Shown in pieces: positions 40,521 through 49,436 of a stretch of 64,000 nt of DNA (position 1 is the first letter of the stretch; every line of letters starts with the position of its first letter). The DNA is from an uncultured Bacteroidota bacterium. Its GTDB lineage: Bacteria; Bacteroidota; Bacteroidia; Flavobacteriales; Flavobacteriaceae. The stretch covers positions 62,001-126,000 of the forward strand of contig CAIUWH010000040.1 of NCBI GenBank assembly GCA_903902795.1. Direction: 5' to 3'. Under the pieces are notes generated by a model. The model ran no database searches. It had not been told where the DNA came from and was given only the letters and a program-made list of their open reading frames with translations. Position numbers and translations under genes: made by a program.

Positions 40521-41246
40521 ATGAACATACAAAAACACATTCCAAACGTACTAACACTTTTAAATCTTTTTTGCGGATGTATTGCCATCGTTTTTATTGC
40601 AAGCTCAGCTTTTAAGTTGGCCTTTCTTTTTGTGTGTTTGGGAATTTTCTTTGATTTTTTCGATGGATTTTTGGCTAGAAAATGGGGTGTAGCCGGACCA
40701 TTAGGCGTTCAGTTGGATTCGTTGGCAGATATGGTAACTAGTGGTTTGGCGCCGGGTTATGTGATGTATCATATGCTTTCGTTCAATGGCGGATTTATGA
40801 AAGTTGTCAATGATCTATCTTTTTTTCAATTCTCGTTTCTAGGATTTATTATTACGCTTGGTGCCTGTTATCGTTTGGCCAATTTTAATATCGATACACG
40901 TCAATCAGATTCATTCATCGGTTTACCAACGCCAGCCAATGCTTTGTTTATTATGAGTTTACCGTTGGTTTTACAGGATAATCCGTTTACTGAATGGGCT
41001 TCTTTTATATACAATCCTTGGGTTTTATTAGTAATCACTTTGTTGAGTGCGTATGTCATGAATGCTGAAATCCCGCTTTTTTCCTTAAAAATAAAAGATT
41101 TTAGTTTTCAGAAATACAAATTGCAAATTGGGTTTTTGGTGGCTTCTTTAGTGTTGTTGATCTTTCTTCAGTTTACAGCAGTGCCTTTAATCATCTTGAT
41201 GTATGTTTTACTTTCCGTTGTGAATAATATAGTTTCAAAAAAATAG
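40521..41246 (+). CDS. pssA: CDP-diacylglycerol--serine O-phosphatidyltransferase
   Basis: IPNVLTLLNLFCGCIAIVF, FFDFFDGFLARKWGVAGPLGVQLDSLADMVTSGLAPG (CDP-alcohol phosphotransferase motif). Confidence 0.93.
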   Translation: MNIQKHIPNVLTLLNLFCGCIAIVFIASSAFKLAFLFVCLGIFFDFFDGFLARKWGVAGPLGVQLDSLADMVTSGLAPGYVMYHMLSFNGGFMKVVNDLSFFQFSFLGFIITLGACYRLANFNIDTRQSDSFIGLPTPANALFIMSLPLVLQDNPFTEWASFIYNPWVLLVITLLSAYVMNAEIPLFSLKIKDFSFQKYKLQIGFLVASLVLLIFLQFTAVPLIILMYVLLSVVNNIVSKK

Positions 41247-41272
41247 TTATTGATTGAGATGAATCTATAAGT

Positions 41273-42106
41273 ATGGCAAAAACTACTGTACGGAAAAGAC
41301 CTGTCCGTAAATCGACCGCTTCAAAATCCAGTTTTTGGACTAAATTCACCCTCATTTCACTTATCTTTTTTTCACTGCTCTTTGCAGTGTACCACTATAA
41401 AGATGCGTTGCTCTATTATTTTAGTTTTAAAAGCAACCATTTAGTGCAGCAAAATAAAATAGACGGCGCCCGAATTCATCAAGTATTAAAACGTCACGAA
41501 GATTTAGTTCTAGGTTTTGATGTATCTGAATACCAAGGGAAAATCGATTGGGCAGCAATCGATTCCATGGATCATTACAAATTGCATTTTGTATTTGTTC
41601 GGGCAACCGCAGGATCGGATAGAGTCGATTCGAAATTCAAATCCAATTGGGAAGAAGCAAAAGAAAAATCACTCATTCGCGGTGCGTACCATTATTACCG
41701 TCCGAATGAAAACTCAATTGAGCAAGCCAAAAATTTTATCCAAACAGTCAAGCTCAGAAAAGGCGACTTGCCACCAGTTTTGGATATAGAAAAGTTGCCT
41801 GAGAGTCAGTCGCTCGACAGTTTAAAATTGGGTTTGCAAAGATGGTTGAATTATGTTGAGAAGCATTACAAAGTAAAACCGATTATTTATTCGGGTGAAA
41901 AATACTACCAAGATTTCTTAGAAGACGAGTTTGATGGTTATACGTTTTGGATTGCCAACTACAATCCGTGGAAAGAAACTATGGACGACGATTGGAATTT
42001 TTGGCAGTTTACCGAAAAAGGAGTTATTGACGGAATTCCAGAAAAAGTAGATTTGAATTTGTACAACGGTACACCAAAAATGTTGCGTTATTTGACGGTA
42101 AACTGA
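41273..42106 (+). CDS. GH25 family lysozyme-like protein
   Basis: LGFDVSEYQGKIDWAAIDSM, FVFVRATAGSDRVDSKFKSNWEEAKEKSLIRGAYHYYRPN, PPVLDIEKLP, FWIANYNPW. Confidence 0.92.
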   Translation: MAKTTVRKRPVRKSTASKSSFWTKFTLISLIFFSLLFAVYHYKDALLYYFSFKSNHLVQQNKIDGARIHQVLKRHEDLVLGFDVSEYQGKIDWAAIDSMDHYKLHFVFVRATAGSDRVDSKFKSNWEEAKEKSLIRGAYHYYRPNENSIEQAKNFIQTVKLRKGDLPPVLDIEKLPESQSLDSLKLGLQRWLNYVEKHYKVKPIIYSGEKYYQDFLEDEFDGYTFWIANYNPWKETMDDDWNFWQFTEKGVIDGIPEKVDLNLYNGTPKMLRYLTVN

Positions 42107-42107
42107 T

Positions 42108-42335
42108 TTATTTTTCGGCTAAGACAATTGTGAAAATTACAATCCCAAAAAAGATAATCATTCCAATAAAAAAGAAGTAAGATTTTGGGTGCGCAAAATT
42201 TATAGTTGAACCCATATTAGGATTGGATTTATCGACCAACAATCGGGAATCTTCTTTGTTGTAATAAAACACGCGCCATTTCCAGTTTTTTGAATCGGTG
42301 CGCCATTGGTTTATCTGCTCGATTGATGGTTCCAT
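42108..42335 (-). CDS. Small single-TM protein (DUF5808-like)
   Basis: 75 aa; NWKWRVFYYNKEDSRLLVDKSNPNMGSTINFAHPKSYFFFIGMIIFFGIVIF. Confidence 0.65.
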   Translation of the reverse strand: MEPSIEQINQWRTDSKNWKWRVFYYNKEDSRLLVDKSNPNMGSTINFAHPKSYFFFIGMIIFFGIVIFTIVLAEK

Positions 42336-43075
42336 TAAAACTCCAATTTCTTTTTACGTAATTCGAAATTCTGACCGAGATACACTTTTCGTACCATTGC
42401 ATCATTGGCCAATTCTTCTGGAATTCCAGCTTTTAAAATGCCACCTTCAAACATTAAATAGGTTTTATCGGTGATGGCCAGAGTTTCTTGTACGTTGTGA
42501 TCGGTGATTAATATTCCGATGTTTTTATTTTTTAATTGGGCTACAATACGCTGGATGTCTTCAACCGCCACAGGGTCAACTCCAGCAAACGGTTCATCTA
42601 ATAAAATAAACTTTGGATCGGTGGCCAAACAACGAGCAATTTCAGTTCGTCGTCGTTCTCCACCTGAAAGTAAGTCGCCACGATTGGTTCGGATGTGTTG
42701 TAAACCGAACTCATCCAGCAAACTTTCCATTTTAGCGATTTGCTGCTCTTTGGTTAATTTAGTCAATTGCAATACACTCAAAATATTGTCTTCAATACTC
42801 AATTTTCTGAATACCGAAGCTTCTTGCGCCAAATATCCGATTCCGTTTTGCGCCCTTTTGTACATCGGAAACTCGGTGATGTTCATATCGTCCAAATAGA
42901 TGTTACCCGAATTGGGTTTCACTAAGCCTACAATCATATAAAAGGATGTAGTTTTTCCAGCTCCATTCGGACCTAATAATCCTACAATCTCTCCCTGATT
43001 CACTTCCACAGAAATGCCTTTTACAACACTTCTTCCTTTGTAGGTTTTAACTAAATTTTCGGCTCTTAATTTCAT
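42335..43075 (-). CDS. lptB: LPS export ABC transporter ATP-binding protein
   Basis: VGLLGPNGAGKTTSFYMIVGLV, LLSGGERRRTEIARCLATDPKFILLDEPFAGVDPVAVEDIQ, ITDHNVQETLAI. Confidence 0.93.
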   Translation of the reverse strand: MKLRAENLVKTYKGRSVVKGISVEVNQGEIVGLLGPNGAGKTTSFYMIVGLVKPNSGNIYLDDMNITEFPMYKRAQNGIGYLAQEASVFRKLSIEDNILSVLQLTKLTKEQQIAKMESLLDEFGLQHIRTNRGDLLSGGERRRTEIARCLATDPKFILLDEPFAGVDPVAVEDIQRIVAQLKNKNIGILITDHNVQETLAITDKTYLMFEGGILKAGIPEELANDAMVRKVYLGQNFELRKKKLEF

Positions 43076-43160
43076 TTTTAGATTCCTAGATTTTTAGATC
43101 GTTAGATTGTTAGACAAAGTAACGAAAATGTTTTAGTTTGATTTGCGCTTTTAACTTGAA

Positions 43161-43212
43161 ATTCTGAGAACTTTAGTTTAATCACTGAAAACTGAACACT
43201 GATTACTGACCA
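43161..43212. repeat. Imperfect CAGTNNTCAGT-type tandem segment overlapping a CDS stop codon
   Basis: Minus strand: agtggtcagtaatcagtgttcagttttcagtgattaaactaaagttctcag; TCAGT recurs at 7-8 bp intervals. Confidence 0.7.
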
Positions 43213-43550
43213 CTTTCTAACGCTTCCCAAAATTCATAGGCTCTTCGCAAATGCGGAATAACTATAGTACCACCAACTAAAGTCGCGATTCCCATGGCTT
43301 CCATCATTTCTTCTTTGGTGATGCCTTCTTTGTGACTCGTTTCTAAATGGTATTTGATGCAATCGTCGCAACGCAGAACAGCCGAAGCTACTAATCCTAA
43401 TAACTCTTTGGTTTTTACGTCCAAAGCGCCTGCGGAGTAAGCATTGGTGTCTAAGTTGAAAATACGCTTGATAACTAAATTATTGTCAGCCAACAATTTG
43501 TCATTCATTTTGGCGCGGTACTCGTTGAATTCTTCTACTAAATTACTCAT
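43203..43550 (-). CDS. Carboxymuconolactone decarboxylase/AhpD-like family protein
   Basis: TKELLGLVASAVLRCDDCIKYHLETSHKEGITKEEMMEAMGIATLVGG. Confidence 0.88.
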   Translation of the reverse strand: MSNLVEEFNEYRAKMNDKLLADNNLVIKRIFNLDTNAYSAGALDVKTKELLGLVASAVLRCDDCIKYHLETSHKEGITKEEMMEAMGIATLVGGTIVIPHLRRAYEFWEALESGQ

Positions 43551-44355
43551 TTAATTGTTGTTGTTTTTTATAGACAATGGTCGAAATAATGATGCTCGCT
43601 TCATATAAGATCATTAATGGAATGCACACGATAATTTGGCTAACTACGTCGGGAGGAGTAACTATTGCTGCAATTACGAGTAAAATTACAATGGCATATC
43701 TACGGTATTCTTTTAAAAATTTAGGTGTAACTAAACCAATTTTGGTTAAGAAATAGATGATAATAGGAAGTTCAAAAAACAATCCGCTCGCGATGGATGA
43801 AGTTTTAATCATGCCAATGTAGGATTGAATGTTGAAGTCGTTTTTGATTTGCGGACTCACCGTAAATGTTGCAAAGAAGTTCACCGACATCGGAACAATC
43901 ACAAAATAGCCAAACAAAACACCCGTGAAAAAAAGCAAGGATGATACAAAAATAAACGACTTCGCGTATTTCTGTTCTTTTTCATACAAAGCAGGTTTGA
44001 TGAAATTCCAAAATTGGTACAATATATAAGGAAAAGCCAAGATGAATCCTACGGTGATGCAGGTCCAAATTAATAAGGATATCTGGCCTTCAACAAGTGT
44101 ATTCTGAATTTCGAAAGGCAATTCGGTTACACAAAAGCTATCGATACCAATAGTTTTTGAAAGTTCGCAAAAAAAGCGGTAGGTTATAAAATTAGGGTCT
44201 TTTGGTCCGAAAATAACTTCGTTAAAAATAAAATCGCTGAAAAAGAAGGCACCAACAGATACTAAAACAATGGCTAATGAACATCGAACTAAAACCCATC
44301 TCAATTCCTCAAGATGATCCATAAATGACATCTCTTTCTTTACTTTTTTTGCCAT
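43543..44355 (-). CDS. tatC: Sec-independent protein translocase TatC
   Basis: KEMSFMDHLEELRWVLVRC, multi-TM, PDVVSQIIVCIPLMILYEASI. Confidence 0.95.
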   Translation of the reverse strand: MAKKVKKEMSFMDHLEELRWVLVRCSLAIVLVSVGAFFFSDFIFNEVIFGPKDPNFITYRFFCELSKTIGIDSFCVTELPFEIQNTLVEGQISLLIWTCITVGFILAFPYILYQFWNFIKPALYEKEQKYAKSFIFVSSLLFFTGVLFGYFVIVPMSVNFFATFTVSPQIKNDFNIQSYIGMIKTSSIASGLFFELPIIIYFLTKIGLVTPKFLKEYRRYAIVILLVIAAIVTPPDVVSQIIVCIPLMILYEASIIISTIVYKKQQQLNE

Positions 44356-45320
44356 TATACGATTCCTTCTTTTAATATATCGTGCAAGTGAATTACACCT
44401 TTGTATACGTTATCATCGACTACAACTAATTGTGTAATCGAAAAATCTTCTAAAATATTAAGCGCATCGACTACCATATCAGAAGAAGAAATGGTTTTCG
44501 GATTCACGGTCATAATATCTTTCGCTGTGAGTCCGGTTATCGTTTCGGTTTTATTGAGCATTCGACGGATATCGCCATCGGTAATGATTCCGATTACTTG
44601 GTCATTTTCAATCACGGCGGCTACTCCCAAGCGCTTTTCGGAAATCTCTAAGATGACATTCTTGATACTAGAATCGGGATGAACAAACGGTTTTTTGGAT
44701 GTGTCGAGCATATCTTTTACACGCAATAGCAGTTTTTTACCCAATGAACCACCTGGATGATATTTGGCAAAATCTTCTGGTTTAAAGTCGCGCATTTCCA
44801 TCAAACAAACAGCCAAGGCATCACCCATAACCAATTGCGCGGTCGTGCTATTTGTGGGTGCTAAATTATTCGGACACGATTCGCTTTCTACAAAGGTGTT
44901 TAATATAAAATGTGCTTCTTTTCCTAAAAATGAAGTTGGGTTTCCTGTGATAGCAATTAACTGATTTCCGAAGCTTTTTATGATGGGAACAAGGATTTTG
45001 ATTTCAGGACTATTTCCGCTTTTCGAAATACAAATAATAGCATCATCCTTTTGAACCATTCCTAAATCGCCATGAATTGCTTCTGACGCATGTAAAAAAG
45101 ATGAAGGAGTACCAGTAGAATTTAATGTTGCTACAATTTTTTGTGCGATTATAGCGCTTTTCCCAATTCCGGTTACAACTAGTCGGCCTTTGCTGTTATA
45201 AATGAGCTCTGCTACTGCAACAAATTGATCGTCAATATATTCTGCTAATTGCGCGATGGATTTACTTTCGGATTCAATTGTTTTTCGAGCCGTGTCAAGT
45301 ATCTTATCTTTTGTTATCAA
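44355..45320 (-). CDS. KpsF/GutQ family sugar-phosphate isomerase (arabinose-5-phosphate isomerase) with CBS pair
   Basis: GRLVVTGIGKSAIIAQKIVATLNSTGTPSSFLHASEAIHGDLGMV, CISKSGNSPEI, two CBS repeats. Confidence 0.93.
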   Translation of the reverse strand: MITKDKILDTARKTIESESKSIAQLAEYIDDQFVAVAELIYNSKGRLVVTGIGKSAIIAQKIVATLNSTGTPSSFLHASEAIHGDLGMVQKDDAIICISKSGNSPEIKILVPIIKSFGNQLIAITGNPTSFLGKEAHFILNTFVESESCPNNLAPTNSTTAQLVMGDALAVCLMEMRDFKPEDFAKYHPGGSLGKKLLLRVKDMLDTSKKPFVHPDSSIKNVILEISEKRLGVAAVIENDQVIGIITDGDIRRMLNKTETITGLTAKDIMTVNPKTISSSDMVVDALNILEDFSITQLVVVDDNVYKGVIHLHDILKEGIV

Positions 45321-45407
45321 AATTGGTTATTATAAAATTTGTATTAGTAAAATAAAGATGTATATTTATGGTTACAAATTTAGATAAAAAATCAGTATAA
45401 TTTCAGA

Positions 45408-47603
45408 ATGAGTACAAACGAAATCGATATACACAAAGAATTAAAAAAATATTTTGGTTTTGATCAGTTCAAAGGATTGCAAGAGACTGTAATCAGCAGT
45501 ATTATAAGAAAAGAAAATACTTTTGTGATCATGCCTACAGGCGGCGGTAAATCACTATGTTATCAGTTGCCTGCTTTGATTCAAAAAGGAACAGCCATTG
45601 TAGTTTCGCCTTTAATTGCGTTGATGAAAAATCAAGTAGATGCCATTCGCGGTGTTTCTTCTGAGAATGGAATTGCACATGTATTAAATTCTTCTTTAAC
45701 CAAAACTGAAATCAATCAAGTTAAGAAGGACATTACATCAGGAATTACTAAACTTTTGTACGTAGCACCTGAATCATTAACCAAAGAAGAATACGTAGAG
45801 TTTCTTCAAAGTGTGCCGATTTCATTTGTGGCGATTGATGAAGCGCATTGTATTTCGGAATGGGGACATGATTTTCGTCCCGAATATAGAAACTTGCGAG
45901 CCATTATCAAGCAGTTAGGTGATGTGCCTGTCATCGGCTTGACCGCAACAGCAACACCAAAAGTGCAAGAAGACATTTTGAAAAATCTCGATATGTCCGA
46001 TGCCACAACCTTCAAAGCTTCGTTCAACCGACCGAATTTATTTTATGAAGTACGCACCAAAACTAAAAATGTCGAAGCAGATATCATCCGATTCATCAAA
46101 CAGCACAAAGGGAAATCGGGGATCATTTATTGCTTGAGTCGCAAAAAAGTAGAAGAAATAGCTGGTGTTTTACAAGTAAACGGAATCAGCGCAGTTCCTT
46201 ATCACGCAGGCTTAGACGCCAAAACCAGAGCCAAGCATCAGGACATGTTTTTGATGGAAGATGTTGATGTCGTTGTCGCTACCATTGCATTCGGAATGGG
46301 AATCGATAAACCCGATGTGCGCTTTGTCATTCACCACGATATTCCAAAATCACTAGAGAGCTATTATCAAGAAACAGGCCGTGCCGGTCGCGATGGCGGA
46401 GAAGGTCATTGTTTGGCGTATTATTCGTATAAAGATGTTGAGAAGCTCGAAAAATTCATGTCGGGGAAACCTGTGGCCGAGCAAGAAATTGGATATGCAT
46501 TGTTGCAAGAAGTAGTGGCGTACGCCGAAACATCAATGTCCCGTCGTAAGTTTTTACTCCACTATTTTGGTGAAGAATTTGATAGCGAGACTGGAGACGG
46601 AGCAGACATGGACGACAATGTGCGCAACCCAAAAACCAAATTGGAAGCGAAAGATCAAGTGAAAATGTTACTTGAAGTAGTTCGTGACACCAAACATCTA
46701 TACAAATCGAAAGAAGTTGTTTATGCTTTAATCGGACGTGTGAATGCGACTATAAAAGCGTACAGAACCGATACTAAAGCCTTTTTTGGTTGCGGAAAAG
46801 CCTTTGAAGAACGCTACTGGATGGCGTTAATACGTCAGGTTTTAGTTGACGGATTATTGAACAAAGACATTGAAACCTACGGAATATTAAAAGTTTCAGA
46901 AAAAGGGGAAGCGTTTATTTTGAATCCGACCTCGTTTATGATGTCGGAAGACCATGAATACAACGAAGCCGAAGACGAAGCCATTGTTACGGCAGCAAAA
47001 TCTTCTGGAACTTCCGATGAGGTTCTGATGGGAATGTTGCGCGATTTGCGTAAAAAAGTGGCCAAGAAATTAGGCGTTCCGCCGTTTGTGGTATTTCAAG
47101 ATCCATCGCTTGAAGATATGGCGTTGAAATATCCAATGACGTTAGACGAATTGATAAATACACACGGAGTAGGAGAAGGCAAAGCTAAAAAATACGGAAA
47201 AGAATTCATTGAACTCATTAGTCGGTACGTGACCGATAACGATATTATTCGGCCAGATGACTTGGTCGTAAAGTCGACGGGTGCTAACTCAGCCAATAAA
47301 TTGTACATCATTCAAAATATCGACCGAAAACTATCGTTGGAAGACATAGCGTCAGCGAAAGGTATGAATATGGATGCTTTGATAAAAGAAATGGAGCAAA
47401 TCGTTTATTCAGGCACAAAACTGAACATTAAATATTGGATTGATGAAATGCTCGACGAAGAGCAACAAGAAGAGATACATGAGTATTTTATGGAATCCGA
47501 ATCGGATAAAATTGAGGATGCACTGAAAGAGTTTGATGGTGATTACGATATTGAAGAACTGCGGTTAATGCGGATTAAATTCATGAGTGAAGTAGCGAAT
47601 TAG
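45408..47603 (+). CDS. recQ: ATP-dependent DNA helicase RecQ
   Basis: MPTGGGKSLCYQLPAL, DEAHCISEWGHDFRPEYR, GLTATATP, GRAGRDGGEG; C-terminal RQC/HRDC-like. Confidence 0.95.
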   Translation: MSTNEIDIHKELKKYFGFDQFKGLQETVISSIIRKENTFVIMPTGGGKSLCYQLPALIQKGTAIVVSPLIALMKNQVDAIRGVSSENGIAHVLNSSLTKTEINQVKKDITSGITKLLYVAPESLTKEEYVEFLQSVPISFVAIDEAHCISEWGHDFRPEYRNLRAIIKQLGDVPVIGLTATATPKVQEDILKNLDMSDATTFKASFNRPNLFYEVRTKTKNVEADIIRFIKQHKGKSGIIYCLSRKKVEEIAGVLQVNGISAVPYHAGLDAKTRAKHQDMFLMEDVDVVVATIAFGMGIDKPDVRFVIHHDIPKSLESYYQETGRAGRDGGEGHCLAYYSYKDVEKLEKFMSGKPVAEQEIGYALLQEVVAYAETSMSRRKFLLHYFGEEFDSETGDGADMDDNVRNPKTKLEAKDQVKMLLEVVRDTKHLYKSKEVVYALIGRVNATIKAYRTDTKAFFGCGKAFEERYWMALIRQVLVDGLLNKDIETYGILKVSEKGEAFILNPTSFMMSEDHEYNEAEDEAIVTAAKSSGTSDEVLMGMLRDLRKKVAKKLGVPPFVVFQDPSLEDMALKYPMTLDELINTHGVGEGKAKKYGKEFIELISRYVTDNDIIRPDDLVVKSTGANSANKLYIIQNIDRKLSLEDIASAKGMNMDALIKEMEQIVYSGTKLNIKYWIDEMLDEEQQEEIHEYFMESESDKIEDALKEFDGDYDIEELRLMRIKFMSEVAN

Positions 47604-47633
47604 TTGTCGGTTGTCGGTTGGCAGTTGTCGGAA
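47602..47633. repeat. GTTGTCGGTT short tandem segment directly after the recQ stop
   Basis: agttgtcggttgtcggttggcagttgtcggaa: TTGTCGG x3 (third after one variant TTGGCAG). Confidence 0.8.
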
Positions 47634-47650
47634 GTTTCTCTGTGATTTGA

Positions 47651-47899
47651 CTAAGTGTTTTTTTCTTCGTAAACAGCACCACGATGCGGTTTCAACGCAT
47701 CTCTAACCTGAATCATATTTTCGTCGGTTACCACCATAAATGCTATAGCATGCAATTCATTTTTGACTTCAAATCCGGTGATGTTTAGTGGAAATTGTTC
47801 GATGGTAATATACTCCTTTAAGTGAATTTCATGATGCTCAGCGGTTTTAGCTGAAGCTGGTCCGCGGAAATCCCAAATCAATTTTATCTGTCTCGACAT
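47651..47899 (-). CDS. Conserved hypothetical protein
   Basis: 82 aa intact ORF: MSRQIKLIWDFRGPASAKTAEHHEIHLKEYITIEQFPLNITGFEV...; no domain recognised. Confidence 0.65.
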   Translation of the reverse strand: MSRQIKLIWDFRGPASAKTAEHHEIHLKEYITIEQFPLNITGFEVKNELHAIAFMVVTDENMIQVRDALKPHRGAVYEEKNT

Positions 47900-48147
47900 A
47901 AGGTGTAATTGTTTTTACTTCATATTATCAACCAAAAGGTATTTTACAAAGGTAGCTTTTTACTGTTAATTAATTTAAAAGACGTAGATACAAAGATTTT
48001 AATATTGAACTGGAGAAGCTTCGCTTTAGTTTAGAATTCTAGGCTATGTGATACAATTTATTTTCTATACAATCCTTTTTTTCTATGTTTCTATGTGTTA
48101 AAAAAATGGATTGTCATTATTTTACTAAATTTGATGAAACTTACCCC

Positions 48148-49200
48148 ATGAAATACATCCTATATTTTCTATTCGTTCCGATGCTTTCTGTTTTTTCACA
48201 AGAACTTACATTGGAAAAAGCCAATCATTTAGCGTCTTTACCCATTAAATGCCTGCAACAAGAATACCCAAATAAACTGGGACAAATGCTAATCGATAGC
48301 ACCGAAATTCAAGCTCCCAAAAAATTGCATCCCGCTTTTTATGGTTGTTTTGATTGGCACTCGTCGGTTCATGGTCATTGGAGTTTAGTGTATTTGTTAA
48401 AGCACTATCCCAATCTCGCCAACCGAGAAGAAATCATTCGCAAACTCCAAATTAATTTGTCTAAAGATAATATTCAAACCGAAATCGACTACTTAAATAA
48501 GAAACATGAGAAGTCTTTTGAACGAACCTATGGTTGGAATTGGCTCTTAAAATTACAACTCGAATTAGAAACCTTCAACGAACCGTTCGCTCAAGAATTA
48601 GCTCAAAACCTAAAACCATTGTCTGATTTAATTATTGTGAGATATACTGAGTTTCTGCCTAAATTATTGTATCCTATTCGGGTGGGAACGCATACGAATA
48701 CGGCATTCGGACTTACATTCGCATGGGATTATGCCGTGCATTCAAAAAACGTGGCTTTTCAGAATAGCATCAAACAAAATGCAATTCGGATGTTTCAAAA
48801 TGATGCTGATTGTCCGTTTATTTGGGAACCTAGCGGAACCGATTTTTTATCGCCGTGTTTGGAAGAAATGGGTTTGATGCAACGTGTGATGGATAAAAAA
48901 GATTTTTTGTTATGGCTCAAGAAATTTGCACCCAAGTTATTTTCTAAGAAGTTTTCGTGGGAAGTAGCCAAAGTATCCGATCGAACGGATGGTCATTTGG
49001 TTCATTTAGATGGGTTGAATTTTAGTCGAGCGTGGAATTTTTATCATCTACTAAATGATTATCCCAAAGAGTTTAATCATTTAAAGGCGGTAGCAGATTA
49101 CCATTTGAATTTTTCACTTCCTTCTATTGTAGACGGAAATTATGAAGGTGAGCATTGGTTAGCTTCTTTCGCTTTACGAGCTTTTGAAGAGAAAAAGTAA
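48148..49200 (+). CDS. DUF2891 family protein
   Basis: Signal peptide MKYILYFLFVPMLSVFS; LHPAFYGCFDWHSSVHGHWSLVYLLKHYP, RTYGWNWLLKLQLEL, HTNTAFGLTFAWDYA. Confidence 0.87.
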   Translation: MKYILYFLFVPMLSVFSQELTLEKANHLASLPIKCLQQEYPNKLGQMLIDSTEIQAPKKLHPAFYGCFDWHSSVHGHWSLVYLLKHYPNLANREEIIRKLQINLSKDNIQTEIDYLNKKHEKSFERTYGWNWLLKLQLELETFNEPFAQELAQNLKPLSDLIIVRYTEFLPKLLYPIRVGTHTNTAFGLTFAWDYAVHSKNVAFQNSIKQNAIRMFQNDADCPFIWEPSGTDFLSPCLEEMGLMQRVMDKKDFLLWLKKFAPKLFSKKFSWEVAKVSDRTDGHLVHLDGLNFSRAWNFYHLLNDYPKEFNHLKAVADYHLNFSLPSIVDGNYEGEHWLASFALRAFEEKK

Positions 49201-49227
49201 AGGTCGCCTAACCACAAGACGACCTTT
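49199..49227 (+). terminator. Stem-loop after the DUF2891 gene, possible terminator
   Basis: AAAGGTCG (49199-49206) / CGACCTTT (49220-49227); weak T-tract. Confidence 0.5.
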
Positions 49228-49354
49228 GGATTTAATTTGATAACCAATTCAAACATATTTTTAACACTCAAATATACATTTAAAATAGATAATGTGATTA
49301 ATAAAATCGATGAAATACATTTTAATTACAATAAAGTAAGAAAAAATATATAAA

Positions 49355-49420
49355 AAAAGTAACTTATAAATGCTGTTTATTTATTATACATATAAAAAGC
49401 AACAGCATTTCCTTACTTTT
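49355..49420. repeat. Long imperfect inverted repeat over the presumed promoter of the 49437 gene
   Basis: AAAAGTAA(cttat)AAATGCTGTT ... AACAGCATTT(cc)TTACTTTT; 18 matched bases per arm. Confidence 0.8.
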
Positions 49421-49421
49421 G
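49414..49421 (+). promoter_or_regulatory. Candidate -7 element TACTTTTG
   Basis: TAnnTTTG match 16 bp upstream of the ATG at 49437. Confidence 0.45.
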
Positions 49422-49436
49422 CAAAAAGATACTATA

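Noticed and set aside
48000-48120. Pseudogene or repeat remnant before the DUF2891 gene (gagaagcttcgc, tctatgtttctatgtgtt)
   Set aside because: No reading frame resembles a known protein and repeat units are too short to support a distinct element without a genome-wide search.
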